A stretch of DNA of 64,000 bases from Prostheceraeus crozeri (GCA_907163375.1 CAJQUW010004790.1:87029-151028), one strand, 5' to 3'; positions 1-10,622 are shown, counted from the first letter of the stretch. Notes: generated by a model not told the origin, from the sequence alone. Numbers and translations: made by a program.

Positions 1-1346
1 CATTGTTGACACCGGTAAGAGGGATACTTCCATATAAATTGGAAACATCCAGAGAACCAAAAGAGAATGAATTTTGATTCATCTTACTAATCCTAATCTT
101 TGTAATGGATTGAACGAAGGCGCTGGTGTCTTGAAGATGAGCATCAATCTTATCAAGAATGGGTTTGAAGACCATCGCAAGTAATTTACACAATGGGGTA
201 GCCGGAGTATCTGTAGCACTAACAACTGGTCTGCCTCTAATAGGATCTTTGTGATCTTTGATGAGAAGATTCATATTACTCGGAATAGGCTCACTACACA
301 TCACATTCTGAAGACAAATCTTTATCTGACTGTCCGTTTGCCTATTAGCAACCGCTTTCAATTTGCGGTTAAAGGATAATTGTCTCGATGAAGGGAGGGT
401 GGGGTTTGTCTCAACATAATTATCCCATGTGTCCTCAAAGAGTTTGGTCATAATGAGTAGTATCAATGGCTATTAAGCGATTATTTATATCAGAGGGTAC
501 ACAACCCTATCAGGAGATTTTACGGATCTCACTGACGACTTAAAACATAGAGTTACTACTGTGAAAACTTTAATTTAATTTTCTCACTCAGTCACAAGCT
601 GATACGATACTGCATATCTTACTATCTTACTTGTCAGGAAATGTAGTACACACTCAGACAACAAGTCTTCGATTTGTCTTCGATTTGGGATCCTATAAAG
701 AGGATCTCACTTCACTCTGTTCGCTGGGTGTCTGTTCCGATTTGTTGATTGAGAAGATGTAAGGACACAGGATCTTGGGGATCTTGTTATTGAAGCTTGA
801 TTGATGATGAACCGCTGTTGAATGAAATTTCTTCCGCTTGCACTAGGCACAAATGAAGGTCCTTTGTCACACACCGATGACTGTTCATCTGAGAATACGT
901 GAGAGATTCTTTGGTGTGATGAAGGCCACCGGCGGAGGCTGGTCTTCTTCCATCCTGTCAGTAGAATAAGTTAGCAATTTATGCAGTTTGTTGTCCTTTC
1001 GTTGCTGTAGCTGTTTCACGATGATTGAGACCGTGTTTGAGTCCTCCTCCGTCAAAGGTCCTGCTGCACGGCTTTGCCACCTCACCAAGTTCGCGTAAGT
1101 CCTTTTAATGGCAAGAGAAATCCACTGTCGACTCTGTCTCCTGGCCAGAAGATCCGCCTCACCACAAGGGTATGTAGAAGCTAGTTTGTTAGCCACTGTC
1201 AATCCATTCGGAATAACCTCACGACGTTTACATTCCTTCATGAAATGTAAATGCGATATCAATGCAGTCAGTTTCACTTCGCGCAGAAGCACATCGTTAC
1301 AACGGCGGATGGCGTTAGCCACAGTTTGATCATAAGTAATCGCCAT
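1..1346 (-). mobile_element. Penelope-like element, minus copy (5' part)
   Basis: This is the 5' half of a Penelope-like retroelement on the minus strand, running off the left edge. An open frame at 885-1346 (153 aa) contains the N-terminal segment usual in this family, with LTALISHLHF and a VIPNGL motif. It ends in a frame break. About 740-885 reads on in another frame with a KGPSFVP motif, and 1-740 is the reverse complement of the reverse transcriptase (RT) N-terminal region of the plus copy next door (1400-2144). The first 430 bases are almost identical to that copy. The stretch 430-720 differs by many one-base insertions and deletions, which break the frame. The catalytic RT core lies outside the window. 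Family assignment is firm; the working state of this copy is not. Confidence 0.85.
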
Positions 1347-1378
1347 GAGACTTAATAATAAAGATAAATTTAAATGTT

Positions 1379-3307
1379 ATGTCCTACCATCTTCAAGATG
1401 ACAAATCTTCGGAGACACCCAGCGAACAGAGTGAAGTGAGATCCTCTTTATGGAAATGCAAGGATCCCAAATCGAAGACTTTGTCTCGTGAGTTGTGTAC
1501 TAACATTCCTGACAAGATTAATAGTAAGATCGATGACTTGCAGTATCAGCTTGTGACTGAGTTTGACAAAATTAAATCTGTTCACAGTAGTAACTCTATG
1601 TTTAAGGTCGTCAGTGAGATCCGTAAATCTCCTGATATTAGGGTTGTACCCTCTGATAAGTCTAATCGCTTAATAGCCATTGATACTACTCATTATGACC
1701 AACTCTTTGAGGAACACATGGATAATTATGTTGAGACAAACCCCACCCTCCCTTCATCGAGACAATTATCCTTTAACCGCAAATTGAAAGCGGTTGCTAA
1801 TAGGCAAACGGACAGTCAGATAAAGATTTGTCTTCAGAATGTGATGTGTAGTGAGCCTATTCCGAGTAATATGAATCTTCTCATCAAAGATCACAAAGAT
1901 CCTATTAGAGGCAGACCAGTTGTTAGTGCTACAGATACTCCGGCTACCCCATTGTGTAAATTACTTGCGATGGTCTTCAAACCCATTCTTGATAAGATTG
2001 ATGCTCATCTTCAAGACACCAGCGCCTTCGTTCAATCCATTACAAAGATTAGGATTAGTAAGATGAATCAAAATTCATTCTCTTTTGGTTCTCTGGATGT
2101 TTCCAATTTATATGGAAGTATCCCTCTTACCGGTGTCAACAATGTCTTGGATATTTTTGTTAGCTTTTTCTTGGTAAATGCTCACCTTACTGAGTGGTCT
2201 TCACTAGATAGGCAATCTTTGCTTGATTTATTGGGTTTAGCGATCAAATCTGATATCATTTGTATTAAAGACAAGTTTTACAATCAATGTCGGGGTTTAG
2301 CAATGGGTAACCCCCTTTCACCTATCTTGGCCATCGTGTACATGAATTTCATAGAAAAACAGATTATGGAGAGGTCAACGGATATCATATACTGGCGTAG
2401 GTACATTGATGATATTTTCTTCGTCTTTGCCGGTCTACCTGAAGATTTACTCTCCCTGTCCAATTCCATTTCTAAGAACATCAGATTTACGTTAGAAACA
2501 CCTGGTGAGGGGAAAACGGAAATTTCGTTTCTTGACACTTGCACTTTTTTAGTTGATTTGGAAGATTGTGTTACGTTTCAAACCTGCCTTTTTATCAAAA
2601 GTGTTCATAGTGGTCACATTCTTCCTTGGGATAGTGCCGTCCCGCGGATGAGGAAAATTAATATTATTAAGACTGAACGCTTACGAGCTTTACGCAACTC
2701 ATCGTCCCAGACGCTTGTCAAGCAGTCTCTTAATCTTCTTTCGCAGAGGTTTAGAGCTAATGGTTATCCTTTGTCAGTCCTAGATAAGTATCTTTATAGT
2801 GAAACTGTGCCTAAAAACAGAAATACGAAACAAGACGCTATTCGGATTAACGTTCCGTATGTTAATGATCGTTGGGTTAATAAAGTGTATAACTGTATAA
2901 GGAAATCTAATCTGCCGATTCCCATCATTCCGATCTTTAGAACTAAAGCCCCTCTTTCCCAACAATTTTATCAACAACCACCCATCAGTTGCAAAAGTCG
3001 TTGTGTTTGTAAAGGCCAGAATTTATGCAATTCTAAAAATATTGTCTACAAAATTGTCTGCAATATCTGTTCGGAAAGTTATGTAGGTGAAACGCATCGC
3101 ACTTTCAGAAAAAGAATTGATGAACACCTACATACAACCAGCAGCCAAGTTTTCCATCATTTTAAAATTAAACACAATTGCCCCCCTCTGTTACGCCATA
3201 TTTCTCCTTCAATTATCTCCCGCGGGCTCTTTGATTCTTATCATCGCCGCCGTGTGGAAATGTCAACAATTGAAGCCGTTAAGCCTCAGATAAATGTGAG
3301 AAGATAA
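1379..3307 (+). CDS. Penelope-like reverse transcriptase with GIY-YIG endonuclease
   Basis: A single open frame of 642 aa. The RT domain lies at about residues 150-480: fingers motif LIKDHK followed by RGRPVVSA, motif A with LDVSNLYGSIP, and the catalytic motif C RRYIDDIFF. A Cys-rich linker at about residue 535 (CKSRCVCKG) leads into a C-terminal GIY-YIG nuclease at about 555-590 (IVYKIVC, then SYVGETHRTFRKRIDEH). This domain order is that of endonuclease-bearing Penelope-like elements, which prime reverse transcription at a nicked target. Compared with the inverted neighbour, this copy starts downstream of the N-terminal segment, so it is 5'-truncated even though the remaining frame is open. 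It is therefore unlikely to be autonomous as it stands. Confidence 0.93.
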   Translation: MSYHLQDDKSSETPSEQSEVRSSLWKCKDPKSKTLSRELCTNIPDKINSKIDDLQYQLVTEFDKIKSVHSSNSMFKVVSEIRKSPDIRVVPSDKSNRLIAIDTTHYDQLFEEHMDNYVETNPTLPSSRQLSFNRKLKAVANRQTDSQIKICLQNVMCSEPIPSNMNLLIKDHKDPIRGRPVVSATDTPATPLCKLLAMVFKPILDKIDAHLQDTSAFVQSITKIRISKMNQNSFSFGSLDVSNLYGSIPLTGVNNVLDIFVSFFLVNAHLTEWSSLDRQSLLDLLGLAIKSDIICIKDKFYNQCRGLAMGNPLSPILAIVYMNFIEKQIMERSTDIIYWRRYIDDIFFVFAGLPEDLLSLSNSISKNIRFTLETPGEGKTEISFLDTCTFLVDLEDCVTFQTCLFIKSVHSGHILPWDSAVPRMRKINIIKTERLRALRNSSSQTLVKQSLNLLSQRFRANGYPLSVLDKYLYSETVPKNRNTKQDAIRINVPYVNDRWVNKVYNCIRKSNLPIPIIPIFRTKAPLSQQFYQQPPISCKSRCVCKGQNLCNSKNIVYKIVCNICSESYVGETHRTFRKRIDEHLHTTSSQVFHHFKIKHNCPPLLRHISPSIISRGLFDSYHRRRVEMSTIEAVKPQINVRR

Positions 3308-3389
3308 TGATGCCGCCTGGGCATACACGTGTTGAACTCTTGTTACTTTTCTTTATAATGCAATGTCATTTCACTTCATGTACATTTAC

Positions 3390-3440
3390 TTCGTTCACCT
3401 GATGAAGTCTTAGACGAAAATTCGTGAATAAACAATTTCT
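3390..3440 (+). ncRNA. hammerhead-like core in the Penelope 3' end
   Basis: Shortly after the RT stop codon lies CTGATGA (3399-3405), a short GTC/GAC helix, then GAAA (3416-3419), the conserved core boxes of a hammerhead ribozyme. Flanking TTCAC and GTGAA can pair across the core. Penelope-like elements are known to carry hammerhead motifs. Helix II has one extra base and I cannot draw convincing helices I and III, so this may be a decayed or minimal form. Activity is not claimed. Confidence 0.45.
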
Positions 3441-3474
3441 ATCTTGAGACTACGTTGAATTTTTTTAAATTTAT

Positions 3475-3477
<3 letters not shown>

Positions 3478-3507
<30 letters not shown>
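3478..3507. repeat. (AT)n microsatellite
   Basis: About 30 bases of alternating A and T directly after the 3' end of the Penelope element. The AT run may be where the element inserted or slippage of its tail. Confidence 0.9.
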
Positions 3508-3509
<2 letters not shown>

Positions 3510-4229
3510 TAGAATGTTCCTGAAAGTATTTTGTAATATTGGGTTAATTGGATTGCTAAGTTATGTTTACTTTCACAGAAGCATTTTTTTCGAAGATATA
3601 AACATTGATTTTGCTGCAAATGCTGGTGAGACTCCGTACGATGTGATGCAGTTTCTCCTCGTTGTCTTCTGTCGATGCTGTTGACAGAAGAAATATTGAT
3701 GTCGAAAATATAAAATATAAATGATATTCTGATGACAATAAATGGTTGCTGCACGAGATAATCAGAAATAAGGGCGTTTCGTACATTTCAACAATATTCA
3801 CGGCGGTTGGTACAAAATGGGCGATCTGTGCAAAACTCAAGAAAATAGGGGTTTTGTCACATTTAGCTCTAATTGCAAATTCGTTCTCACAGTAGTAATT
3901 GGGTATGAAATTGCATCAAAACGCATGTACTAAAATTCGCATGCTTTCAAATTAAGTTTTTAATTGGGGAGCTTCGTGTGGTACGTGTCCCAACACCAAT
4001 CGTGGCTTTGTACAGATCACGTCTTATTCACACAATGTCAAGACATCTGAATATTTTATATAAATAATAATACTAAATTTTGACCATGCATAGTGCATGC
4101 ACTATCACAGTCACTGCGACTTACATTCCGTGGATTGTAAATCACATGATGAGGAAAATAAAACATTTTTCAAGGATTGAAATTCATGCATGTACAAAAA
4201 CGGATTCTTACTACATACTCATCCTTACA
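3508..4229. other. no gene recognised
   Basis: AT-rich sequence without a convincing coding frame. Short frames are present on both strands but show no domain or codon pattern. Confidence 0.5.
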
Positions 4230-4556
4230 TTGTGCTTAAATTGTTCAAGTCTAAGGACATCTTTCTATTCAATGCCCAGGCGAACTGGCACTCTGCAATC
4301 TTTATGATTATCAGCCGCACGGCAAAGCCAGGATAAATAAATGCAGAACAGCCTGGTGTGCAGTCCTTCATCTTGTTCAGCCATTCTAGATATTCTAAAC
4401 TAGTTTAAGACATTCCGAGCCGTACTGACGAGCCCTTGTAGGGCGAAACGCAGCGTCTACGGCTGTCAAGGAATTGTTGTGCGTAAATTGTTCAAGTCTG
4501 AGGACTTATTTCTATTCAATTCCCAGGTGAACTGGCACTCTGCAATCTTTATGATC
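4230..4556 (+). repeat. retrozyme-like direct repeat
   Basis: Two direct repeats of about 80 bases begin with TTGTGC at 4230 and 4477 and share AAATTGTTCAAGTCT and GAACTGGCACTCTGCAA. The period is 247 bases. A complete hammerhead ribozyme sits at the end of the unit, just upstream of the second repeat. A unit of this size with one ribozyme per period matches the layout of animal retrozymes and ribozyme-bearing short retroelements. The second unit is cut off at 4556, close to the next element. Confidence 0.65.
4418..4464 (+). ncRNA. type I hammerhead ribozyme
   Basis: All conserved parts are present. Helix I is AGCCGTA (4418-4424) paired with TACGGCT (4458-4464), 7 of 7 bases. The core box CTGACGA is at 4425-4431. 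Helix II is GCCC/GGGC around a TTGTA loop. GAAA is at 4445-4448. A minimal helix III (A-U, C-G, G-C around a 3-base loop) is followed by the cleavage triplet GTC at 4455-4457, giving predicted cleavage between 4457 and 4458. The very short helix III is typical of hammerheads in Penelope elements and metazoan retrozymes, which are thought to work as dimers. Confidence 0.9.
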
Positions 4557-4580
4557 ATCCCTACAATGTGTATCATGTTA

Positions 4581-5304
4581 CACTAGGTGACATGCCACGC
4601 GTGATTCACGCGTAATTACGGAACACCCCAAGCATCCGTGGTTAAGGACATTCTATTCTTCTACCCTCGTACATACGCGCTGCACTAAGAGTCAGAAATC
4701 ACTTGATCTGATGCTGTTAAAACATGGGGAATGTTTATGAATAATCACGGGCAAGCGTTTATCGTTTGCGCGTCGTCTACGGTTATCTGCGTTGCCGCTT
4801 GAACCACGGATGAACCGCTAAGCATGTTCTGTCTTCCCTGAGCATGAAATTGAGGTCCTATCACATTGTTTAGCCTCTGATACATGCAGACACATGAGAC
4901 GCAAAGTCTATATAACAGGACGTCCAACTATACTAACTTATACAGTAAAGCCTGCTTGTAGTGGACCCTCTCCGCAATGGACACTTTGTCCTGCATAATT
5001 TGCATTTCTCATTGGAATGCCCCTTGACGTAGTGGACACCTGCTCAACGTGGACAATGGACAGCATTTTGTGACAATGTCCCTCAATAGGTGTGGACGAA
5101 CACATCATCAAAGTGGTTAATTCTCAAGATGAGATTGCTGCGTATGGCAATCTCGTCTTAAGTTTTGTTATGAAAACACGATGATTGACACGAATTGACA
5201 TCATTACAAATATTGCAGCAATGTCCCGCATAGCCACGGATGTTTAGGGTCATGTGTAATTACGCGTGGTTTGCGCGTGATTGAGCGTGGCATGTCACCT
5301 AGTG
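4581..5304. mobile_element. non-autonomous inverted-repeat element
   Basis: The ends are inverted copies. The left end starts CACTAGGTGACATGCCACGC at 4581 and the right end is its reverse complement, ending at 5304. The similarity extends with gaps through a CGCGTAATTAC motif to ATCCGTGG, about 70 bases inward. The 724-bp interior has no coding frame. It contains a pogo-like motif at 4933 (TACAGTAAAGCCTGC, then TAGTGGACC) that may be a piece of another element. Clear target-site duplications are not visible, so the superfamily is open. Confidence 0.7.
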
Positions 5305-5682
5305 AATGTAAAGGCATATCGACATTTTTCCAATAACAAGTCTAATTATCGATCCTATACTATTTTGTTATTGGGTTGTTATCATTATTCCCTGAGCTAT
5401 ATGATAAATGGTTTTTGATACTATGTGATGCATTTCTATAATACTTTTCTAGACTGAGAAAAAATAGACTTTTCTAGATATGGTATGTTGTTATCCCCAC
5501 GTGTGTATCCGTGTTCATGAGCCTTCACAAAATCAAATTTCCTTTTCGACCGTAACATCGTCATTTCAAAGAGAACTTCATAAAGCAATAATACCAAACA
5601 TTTGCCGAGATAAAAGCTAAAAAATAAACAAAACTGGATTTTCGCATTGAATTACTGCGAAACCGGGACATGAATCCATGTC
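5305..5682. other. no gene recognised
   Basis: Non-coding AT-rich sequence. Nothing beyond simple AT-rich tracts was recognised. Confidence 0.5.
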
Positions 5683-7383
5683 CTGGTTTACATTATCGGG
5701 ACTCCTGGATTATAGTCGGGATTATGCGCGGTGCGGTAGCGGTGCAAAATTATTGACTGCACTGCGGTGAGGTGACGGCCATAGTTCAAGATCGAGATAG
5801 ATTTTGTACTAATTAAGTTTTACAATGTAAATAATCTGCAGTTTAATAGCTTTGAATACTTTACACTATAAACAACCGCAGCTACGAGTAGAAAGAGTAG
5901 CGCACATTTACTTCCTTAGATTACTCCTTTGAGCAAAATTTTGCTACAGTATGGTAGTAAAAAAATGGTCACTTAAATCAAGATTGAAATGCAGTTTGAA
6001 AGAAAAAATTCACTTGTGAACGCTTCATCAAACGGCGCAACTTTTCTTCATCCTTATGCAAAGCATCTCGGATTTCTATCGAAGTCTGATCGGAAAGGAA
6101 CAATACAAGATGCTTGTCAGTCTTAAATTGATCATTGCGGATGAAAAGATATCTGCGAATGAGGATGAGACCAAATCCAAAGTCTCGAGTACAATCCTTG
6201 ATCACTTTAATGAAAATGTATCATCCGATGAGATTGATTTTTAAAGCAATTGTGCACCGGTGTGATTTTATAAATGAAAAATAACGCCTGAAGTCTCATC
6301 ATAATCGTGTATTGCCACAAACGCGTTTCGTCTGCTCTCAGTCGGTGTGACACGCAGAATGAATCAAAACTGATGGAGACATGAATACTGATAATATCGA
6401 TCAAGCAATGGACAGTCACAGGTCAAGCAAGCGCGAAGTGAATAAGTAGTAGCTGAACATGTATGGAAAAATTAATAAGAAAAATCGGTTACGAGATAAA
6501 TGAAGAGAAAGCAATAAAGCGGCTTACACCAAACCTGTGTGCTCAGAAGGAGCACTTGTTTTCTTTTCCTATTAGTAATTTTTCTATACATGTACTTCAG
6601 CTACTACTTATTCACTTCGCGCTTGCTTGACCTGTGACTGTCAATTGCTTGATCGATATTATCAGTATTCATGTCTCCATCAGTTTTGATTCATTCTGCG
6701 TGTCACACCGACTGAGAGCAGACGAAACGCGTTTGTGTGGCAATACACGATTATAATGAGACTTCTGGCGTTATTTTTCATTTATGAGATTGATCTTTAT
6801 TCGAAATTAAATTGCTCCAGGTGTGATGATATTCTCGAATGGTGGAAATGCAGTTCCAAAGAATTCCTAAACTCGCAAAACTGGCGACATCTCTGCTGTC
6901 TACTCCAGCTAGTGAAGCTATAAGCGGGAGAATCTTCTCCAATGCCGGTCGCATACTAGAAGAAAGACGACAAAGACCTGATGCAGTTGACGCTGTATTG
7001 CTATCTAAGTTTTCGTCGTTTTGAATATAATTTAATGACGTAATGAATCATAAAAAAGAATGAATGTGTAAATTACATTCCGCCTTTTCCCATCACTGGT
7101 ATGGCATGTTGAATAGTGTAACATAGAACCTATCCACTTTATATGTTTTCTATGTATATTTTTCTTCTATATATAGGTAGGCCCAATAGATTTTTAAGAG
7201 GGGATTAACTTTAAAAAGATGGAATTGATGCAGTCAACCAAGGGTGTTGTAATACATTTATGTATAAAAGCTCCATGAAAGCGGTGCGGTTCGGTGACAC
7301 ACACCTGCGGTGCGGTGCGGTGAAATGTACGAAAATCATCACCGCGCAGGACTCTATCGATAAAGGCATCCAAACCGGGACGT
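5683..7383 (+). mobile_element. decayed hAT transposon
   Basis: The best evidence is the C-terminal dimerisation domain of a hAT transposase at about 6830-7020: EWWK in one frame, then IPKLAKLATSLLSTPASEA and FSNAGRILEERRQRPDAVD in another. Upstream, 6000-6243 reads as the preceding transposase segment (IRDAL in reverse is a shadow; the plus frame ends NVSSDEIDF). A foldback element at 6270-6785 splits the gene between these two parts. Possible ends are GTCCTGGTTTA near 5685 and the inverted TAAACC-like motif AAACCGGGAC near 7371, both next to tracts rich in GCGGTGCGGT. The frame is broken at least twice. The boundaries are less certain than the family. Confidence 0.6.
6270..6785. mobile_element. 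foldback (palindromic) element inside the hAT
   Basis: Two arms of about 215 bases, 6270-6484 and 6563-6785, are inverted copies of each other around an 80-base loop. They share ATAAATGAAAAATAACGCC at the outer ends and CATGTAT-GAAAAATTA at the inner ends. There is no coding frame of its own. The outer boundaries fall inside the hAT coding region, so the palindrome arrived after the hAT. Confidence 0.8.
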
Positions 7384-7884
7384 CTGGTCATACTGAGCTA
7401 ATCCGATGACAGACTTGACATGTTCATGAGTCTGTTTCGGCTGAGTCAGTCGAATTAACCGGTAGAAGCGCAATGTTCCCTTCAGGAAAAGGTAACCAAA
7501 AGAAAGAACAGATCAACGTGATTCTAATGATACCACAGTTGCATCCGAAAAAATGGAAAAGGGCTTCTTATGTATTCTTAAGGTATTCTTATGATGGCTC
7601 GATCATTAATGAGCTCATGACCACTACCGCTTTGAAGTAATTCCCGTTAAGACCAAAAAATCAAACTCAATATAGTTCCTATAAATCATTCAATTCTGAA
7701 ATATGCTGGATGAATAAAATGAATAACAATTAATCTTTAACAAGGTTCAATTGCTAATTCTGCGAGTTTTCCTTTTGAGTGTAATTGTGAATATTTTGCT
7801 TCTGTAATCAACGAAGAAATATTACATTCACTCATTCGTTTACAGATAAATCAATTAATACAATTAAAATGCCATTGTGTGACC
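7384..7884. other. upstream region of the transporter gene
   Basis: No coding frame was recognised. It lies between the hAT remnant and the TATA box of the transporter and may contain its regulatory region, but I see no specific site. Confidence 0.4.
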
Positions 7885-7893
7885 TATATAAGG
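7885..7893 (+). promoter_or_regulatory. TATA box of the transporter gene
   Basis: TATATAAGG lies about 235 bases upstream of the first in-frame ATG. A pyrimidine/CA-rich stretch about 30 bases downstream (7915-7950) would be a normal start-site position. Inference from spacing and consensus. Confidence 0.55.
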
Positions 7894-8118
7894 AATATGA
7901 GTTCTATGTCGGAAACACACAAGCACATCGCACACACCCTCTATCTACCTGTTCCAGTAAAACCCTGTAGCAGTTGTCAGATACATTGCAGCTATTAGAC
8001 AACTATCTCCATTGATAGAAAGATTATTCATCAGCATTCTACTCATTGCATCAATGCTTAGAAGACCGTGACGTGCTTTCTCTATTTAATTTGGCTGATC
8101 CTTCATCTTTTGAATATC

Positions 8119-8982
8119 ATGGGACTGGAACCTATAGATGAAGTATTTGATCGACTGGGATTCGGAAAATTTCAACTACTATCGATTTGTATCATAGGTC
8201 TTGTGAATTCCATAGAACCAACATTGTTGACATTGTTCACAATAATCGGTGCAGAACTACAATGTGAATGGTTATTAACACAGGAACAAGTTGGCTACAT
8301 GAGCACTGCTTTCCTCGTAGGAATCGCCGTTGGAAATGTTTTCAACGGAATTCTCACCGTGACATTTGACCGTTTATTGATTTACTGCATCACATTTGCA
8401 GCAACAGTATATTTTCTTCTGCTTATAGTATTCGTTCCGAATTACACATGGCTGCTTTTTCTTCTATCGACTTGTGGCTTCTTTGTCGGAGGAGTTATAC
8501 CCTTGGGTTTTGCTACAGTTACTGAAATGAATACATCCACATCGAAAGCCAAAGGCACAGTTTTAATGTTTATATTTTGGGCATGTGGCACTTTGTTGAT
8601 GGGGATAGTTCCCCTGACTGTAAAATTCCACTGGACTACCTTGACGTTGATTACAGTTTTGATATACGCGTGTCTCATCGGAATTCTGCGATATCTTCCG
8701 TACTCACCAAGACAATTGCTGTATCGAGGTGAACATCAGAAAGCAAATCAAATGATATCAGACATAGCGATGCACAATGGGAAATCAGAGCTTCTATCAG
8801 GTCTCCTTCCTGTTCAAATCAATTATCAATCAAAGAGGAGTGAACTTGGCAGAATGTTCAACCGCAAGAAGATCAGGACAACAGCATTTCTGATAGCTGT
8901 TTGGATGATGACATTTTTCAATTTGTTCGGGGCAGTGATTATGACAACTCGTGTATCAAAAAATAATCCGGGATGTTTGCAG
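8119..8982 (+). CDS. SVOP/SLC22-like MFS transporter, exon 1
   Basis: First coding exon of a major facilitator superfamily transporter, 288 codons from the ATG at 8119. It opens with a DEVFDRLGFGKFQ motif, the start of the synaptic vesicle 2-related (SVOP) and organic ion transporter group. A loop with ELQCEW, the TM2 region and a long run of hydrophobic segments follow (about six membrane helices). The charged intracellular loop YSPRQLLYRGEHQKANQMI and a LGRMFNRKKIRTT segment precede TM7. The exon ends exactly on a codon at TTGCAG, followed by the donor GTATGC. The open frame extends upstream of 8119 without another ATG, so an additional 5' exon is possible. It is probably a plasma-membrane or vesicle carrier; the substrate cannot be read from the sequence. 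Confidence 0.88.
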
Positions 8983-9280
8983 GTATGCATTGACCACAAA
9001 AACAATTATTACGTCGTTGTTGTTATGTTTTCGGATACATCTTAGAAATGCTCCACAAAACAATAATTTTATAAAAGTAGCACTAGAGAAATAAATAACT
9101 TGTATACTTGAAATAAATAACCTGTAACGAGTGGTAACGACTGTGAAAGTGCGTTTCCTCAATTCCTTATTTTTCAAGGCGCCTGCTTGTCATACTACTT
9201 CCACTCACTTACCGTTAAATATACACTGATTAACATTTTGTCATCTTGTTGCATATATTTGAGATATGCAGAATTTTTTT

Positions 9281-9945
9281 TACTTGTTCCTGCACAGCCT
9301 TTTACACTCGCAACTCTCACCAGGTTGGGGCTACAGCCTCTGATGTGAGCGTTGGTATCAGTGTTGCGATTCTTGGCGTAGGGTAAAAAAACGCGCAAGG
9401 TCGAAAAACACGCGCACATGTATTTCCTTATAAATAAGCCAAAATGGCAACTATGATCGCTAATATTTGATGAAACGAATTTTTACAAAGCTTAAATTTG
9501 CAGATCAGATAGTAAGAGCTTTGGTATTTTTCAGGACAAGTCAAATGCACACGTGCCTTAAGTGGTAGATGCATACGAGCAGTGGGCCTATAGGCTATCC
9601 ATTGAGTGAGATGTTAATGAAACTAAATGATCTTTGATAGGCTATACATGTGGCTTATCTAGAAACTGCATGTAATTTGAAATTTTGATATTTTAGAACC
9701 AAAGTTTTCTATTATCAAAAATCAAAAATAGAAGTCGAAAACTTAAAAAACGCGCAAAATGGATAAAAATGGAAAAAAACACGCTTACACGCGCAAATTG
9801 TCAAAAAAACGCGCGCGCGTGTAAACACGCGCGAATCGCAACACTGGTTGGTATCTCCCGAGACGGATAGACTCGAACCCTGGACCTGTTGCACTTCCGT
9901 GTCAAGGCGCAAACCTTATCCAACTGAGCAATCCTGCCACCTAAT
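9281..9945 (-). mobile_element. tRNA-derived SINE, split by a hAT MITE
   Basis: On the minus strand it begins with a tRNA-like head: box A near 9918-9936 (TTGCTCAGTTGGATAAGG) and box B GGTTCGAGTCT near 9866-9876. A body follows whose motif CTCGGGAG and later GCTCWCAT-AG-GGCT and AGTTGCG are shared with the plus-strand copy at 11111. The body is interrupted at 9359-9846 by a hAT MITE and resumes at 9350. It ends in an A-rich tail near 9281. Confidence 0.75.
9351..9854. mobile_element. hAT MITE with perfect 8-bp target duplication
   Basis: Element body 9359-9846 (488 bp), flanked by the direct repeat GTTGGTAT at 9351-9358 and 9847-9854. The termini are inverted CAGTGTTGCGATTC, a usual hAT start. 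Just inside each end lie runs of A followed by CGCGC-rich words (for example AAAAAAACGCGC), repeated several times, which look like subterminal binding sites. There is no coding capacity. It is inserted into a SINE of known sequence, so the boundaries are exact. Confidence 0.92.
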
Positions 9946-10622
9946 AGAATGCCATGCATGTGTAGCCAGACCAACAAAGCAGTAGCATAGCCGTAGCAAT
10001 ATGGTAGTTTCAACGGTACCACATAGCTGTGGGCGGAAAGAAAGCCCTAGGTGTAGTTGTAAAAGCATGTCTCACCCAAGACATAAAAAGTTGCATGCAC
10101 ACAGTTTATCATAGAAATGGACAGGGCAAAAGCGACTTACCCAATTGCCATCTTTCAACATTAGCAGTTGTTTCTCTCGATTGCAGTGATGTCAGCCTAC
10201 TGCTATTAGCAGGCCCTCATCATTTTGAGTGATCCTCGTGAACCGATTACTTTCATGTTAACTTGTCACCAACCAAAACTCAAATGCAAAAAATTTAGTA
10301 TGCATAAGAAAAGCAGTTCGTCAATAAAATATGATATACAGTGGCGGCAACAGGAATTTGATTCGGGATGGTGACCGCTAAAAGTCGACTTGATAAAGTT
10401 CTGATAAAAAATTCATCGGTCACAATTTCACAAAGTACATATCGAGTTCTCCCTCGTGCCTTCTCTAATTACCGTGTCTCCCGAATCAGCGCCTCATCTC
10501 AACAATGGAGTCAAACAGTCACCTCTCCTCTTGCTACATTTTGTTTATTGATAGACCTGACTTTTCAATCAACCTGAAAATTACGTGGCATCGACTGCTA
10601 GGAGAAATAATAAAAATTAAAG

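Noticed and set aside
6713-6740. A hammerhead-like CTGAGAGCAGACGAAAC in both arms of the foldback element
   Set aside because: The core box lacks one required base (CTGANGA is not satisfied) and no closing helices form.
8054-8070. ATG at 8054 or an upstream start as the transporter start
   Set aside because: 8054 is out of frame and runs into a stop; the in-frame extension above 8119 has no ATG.
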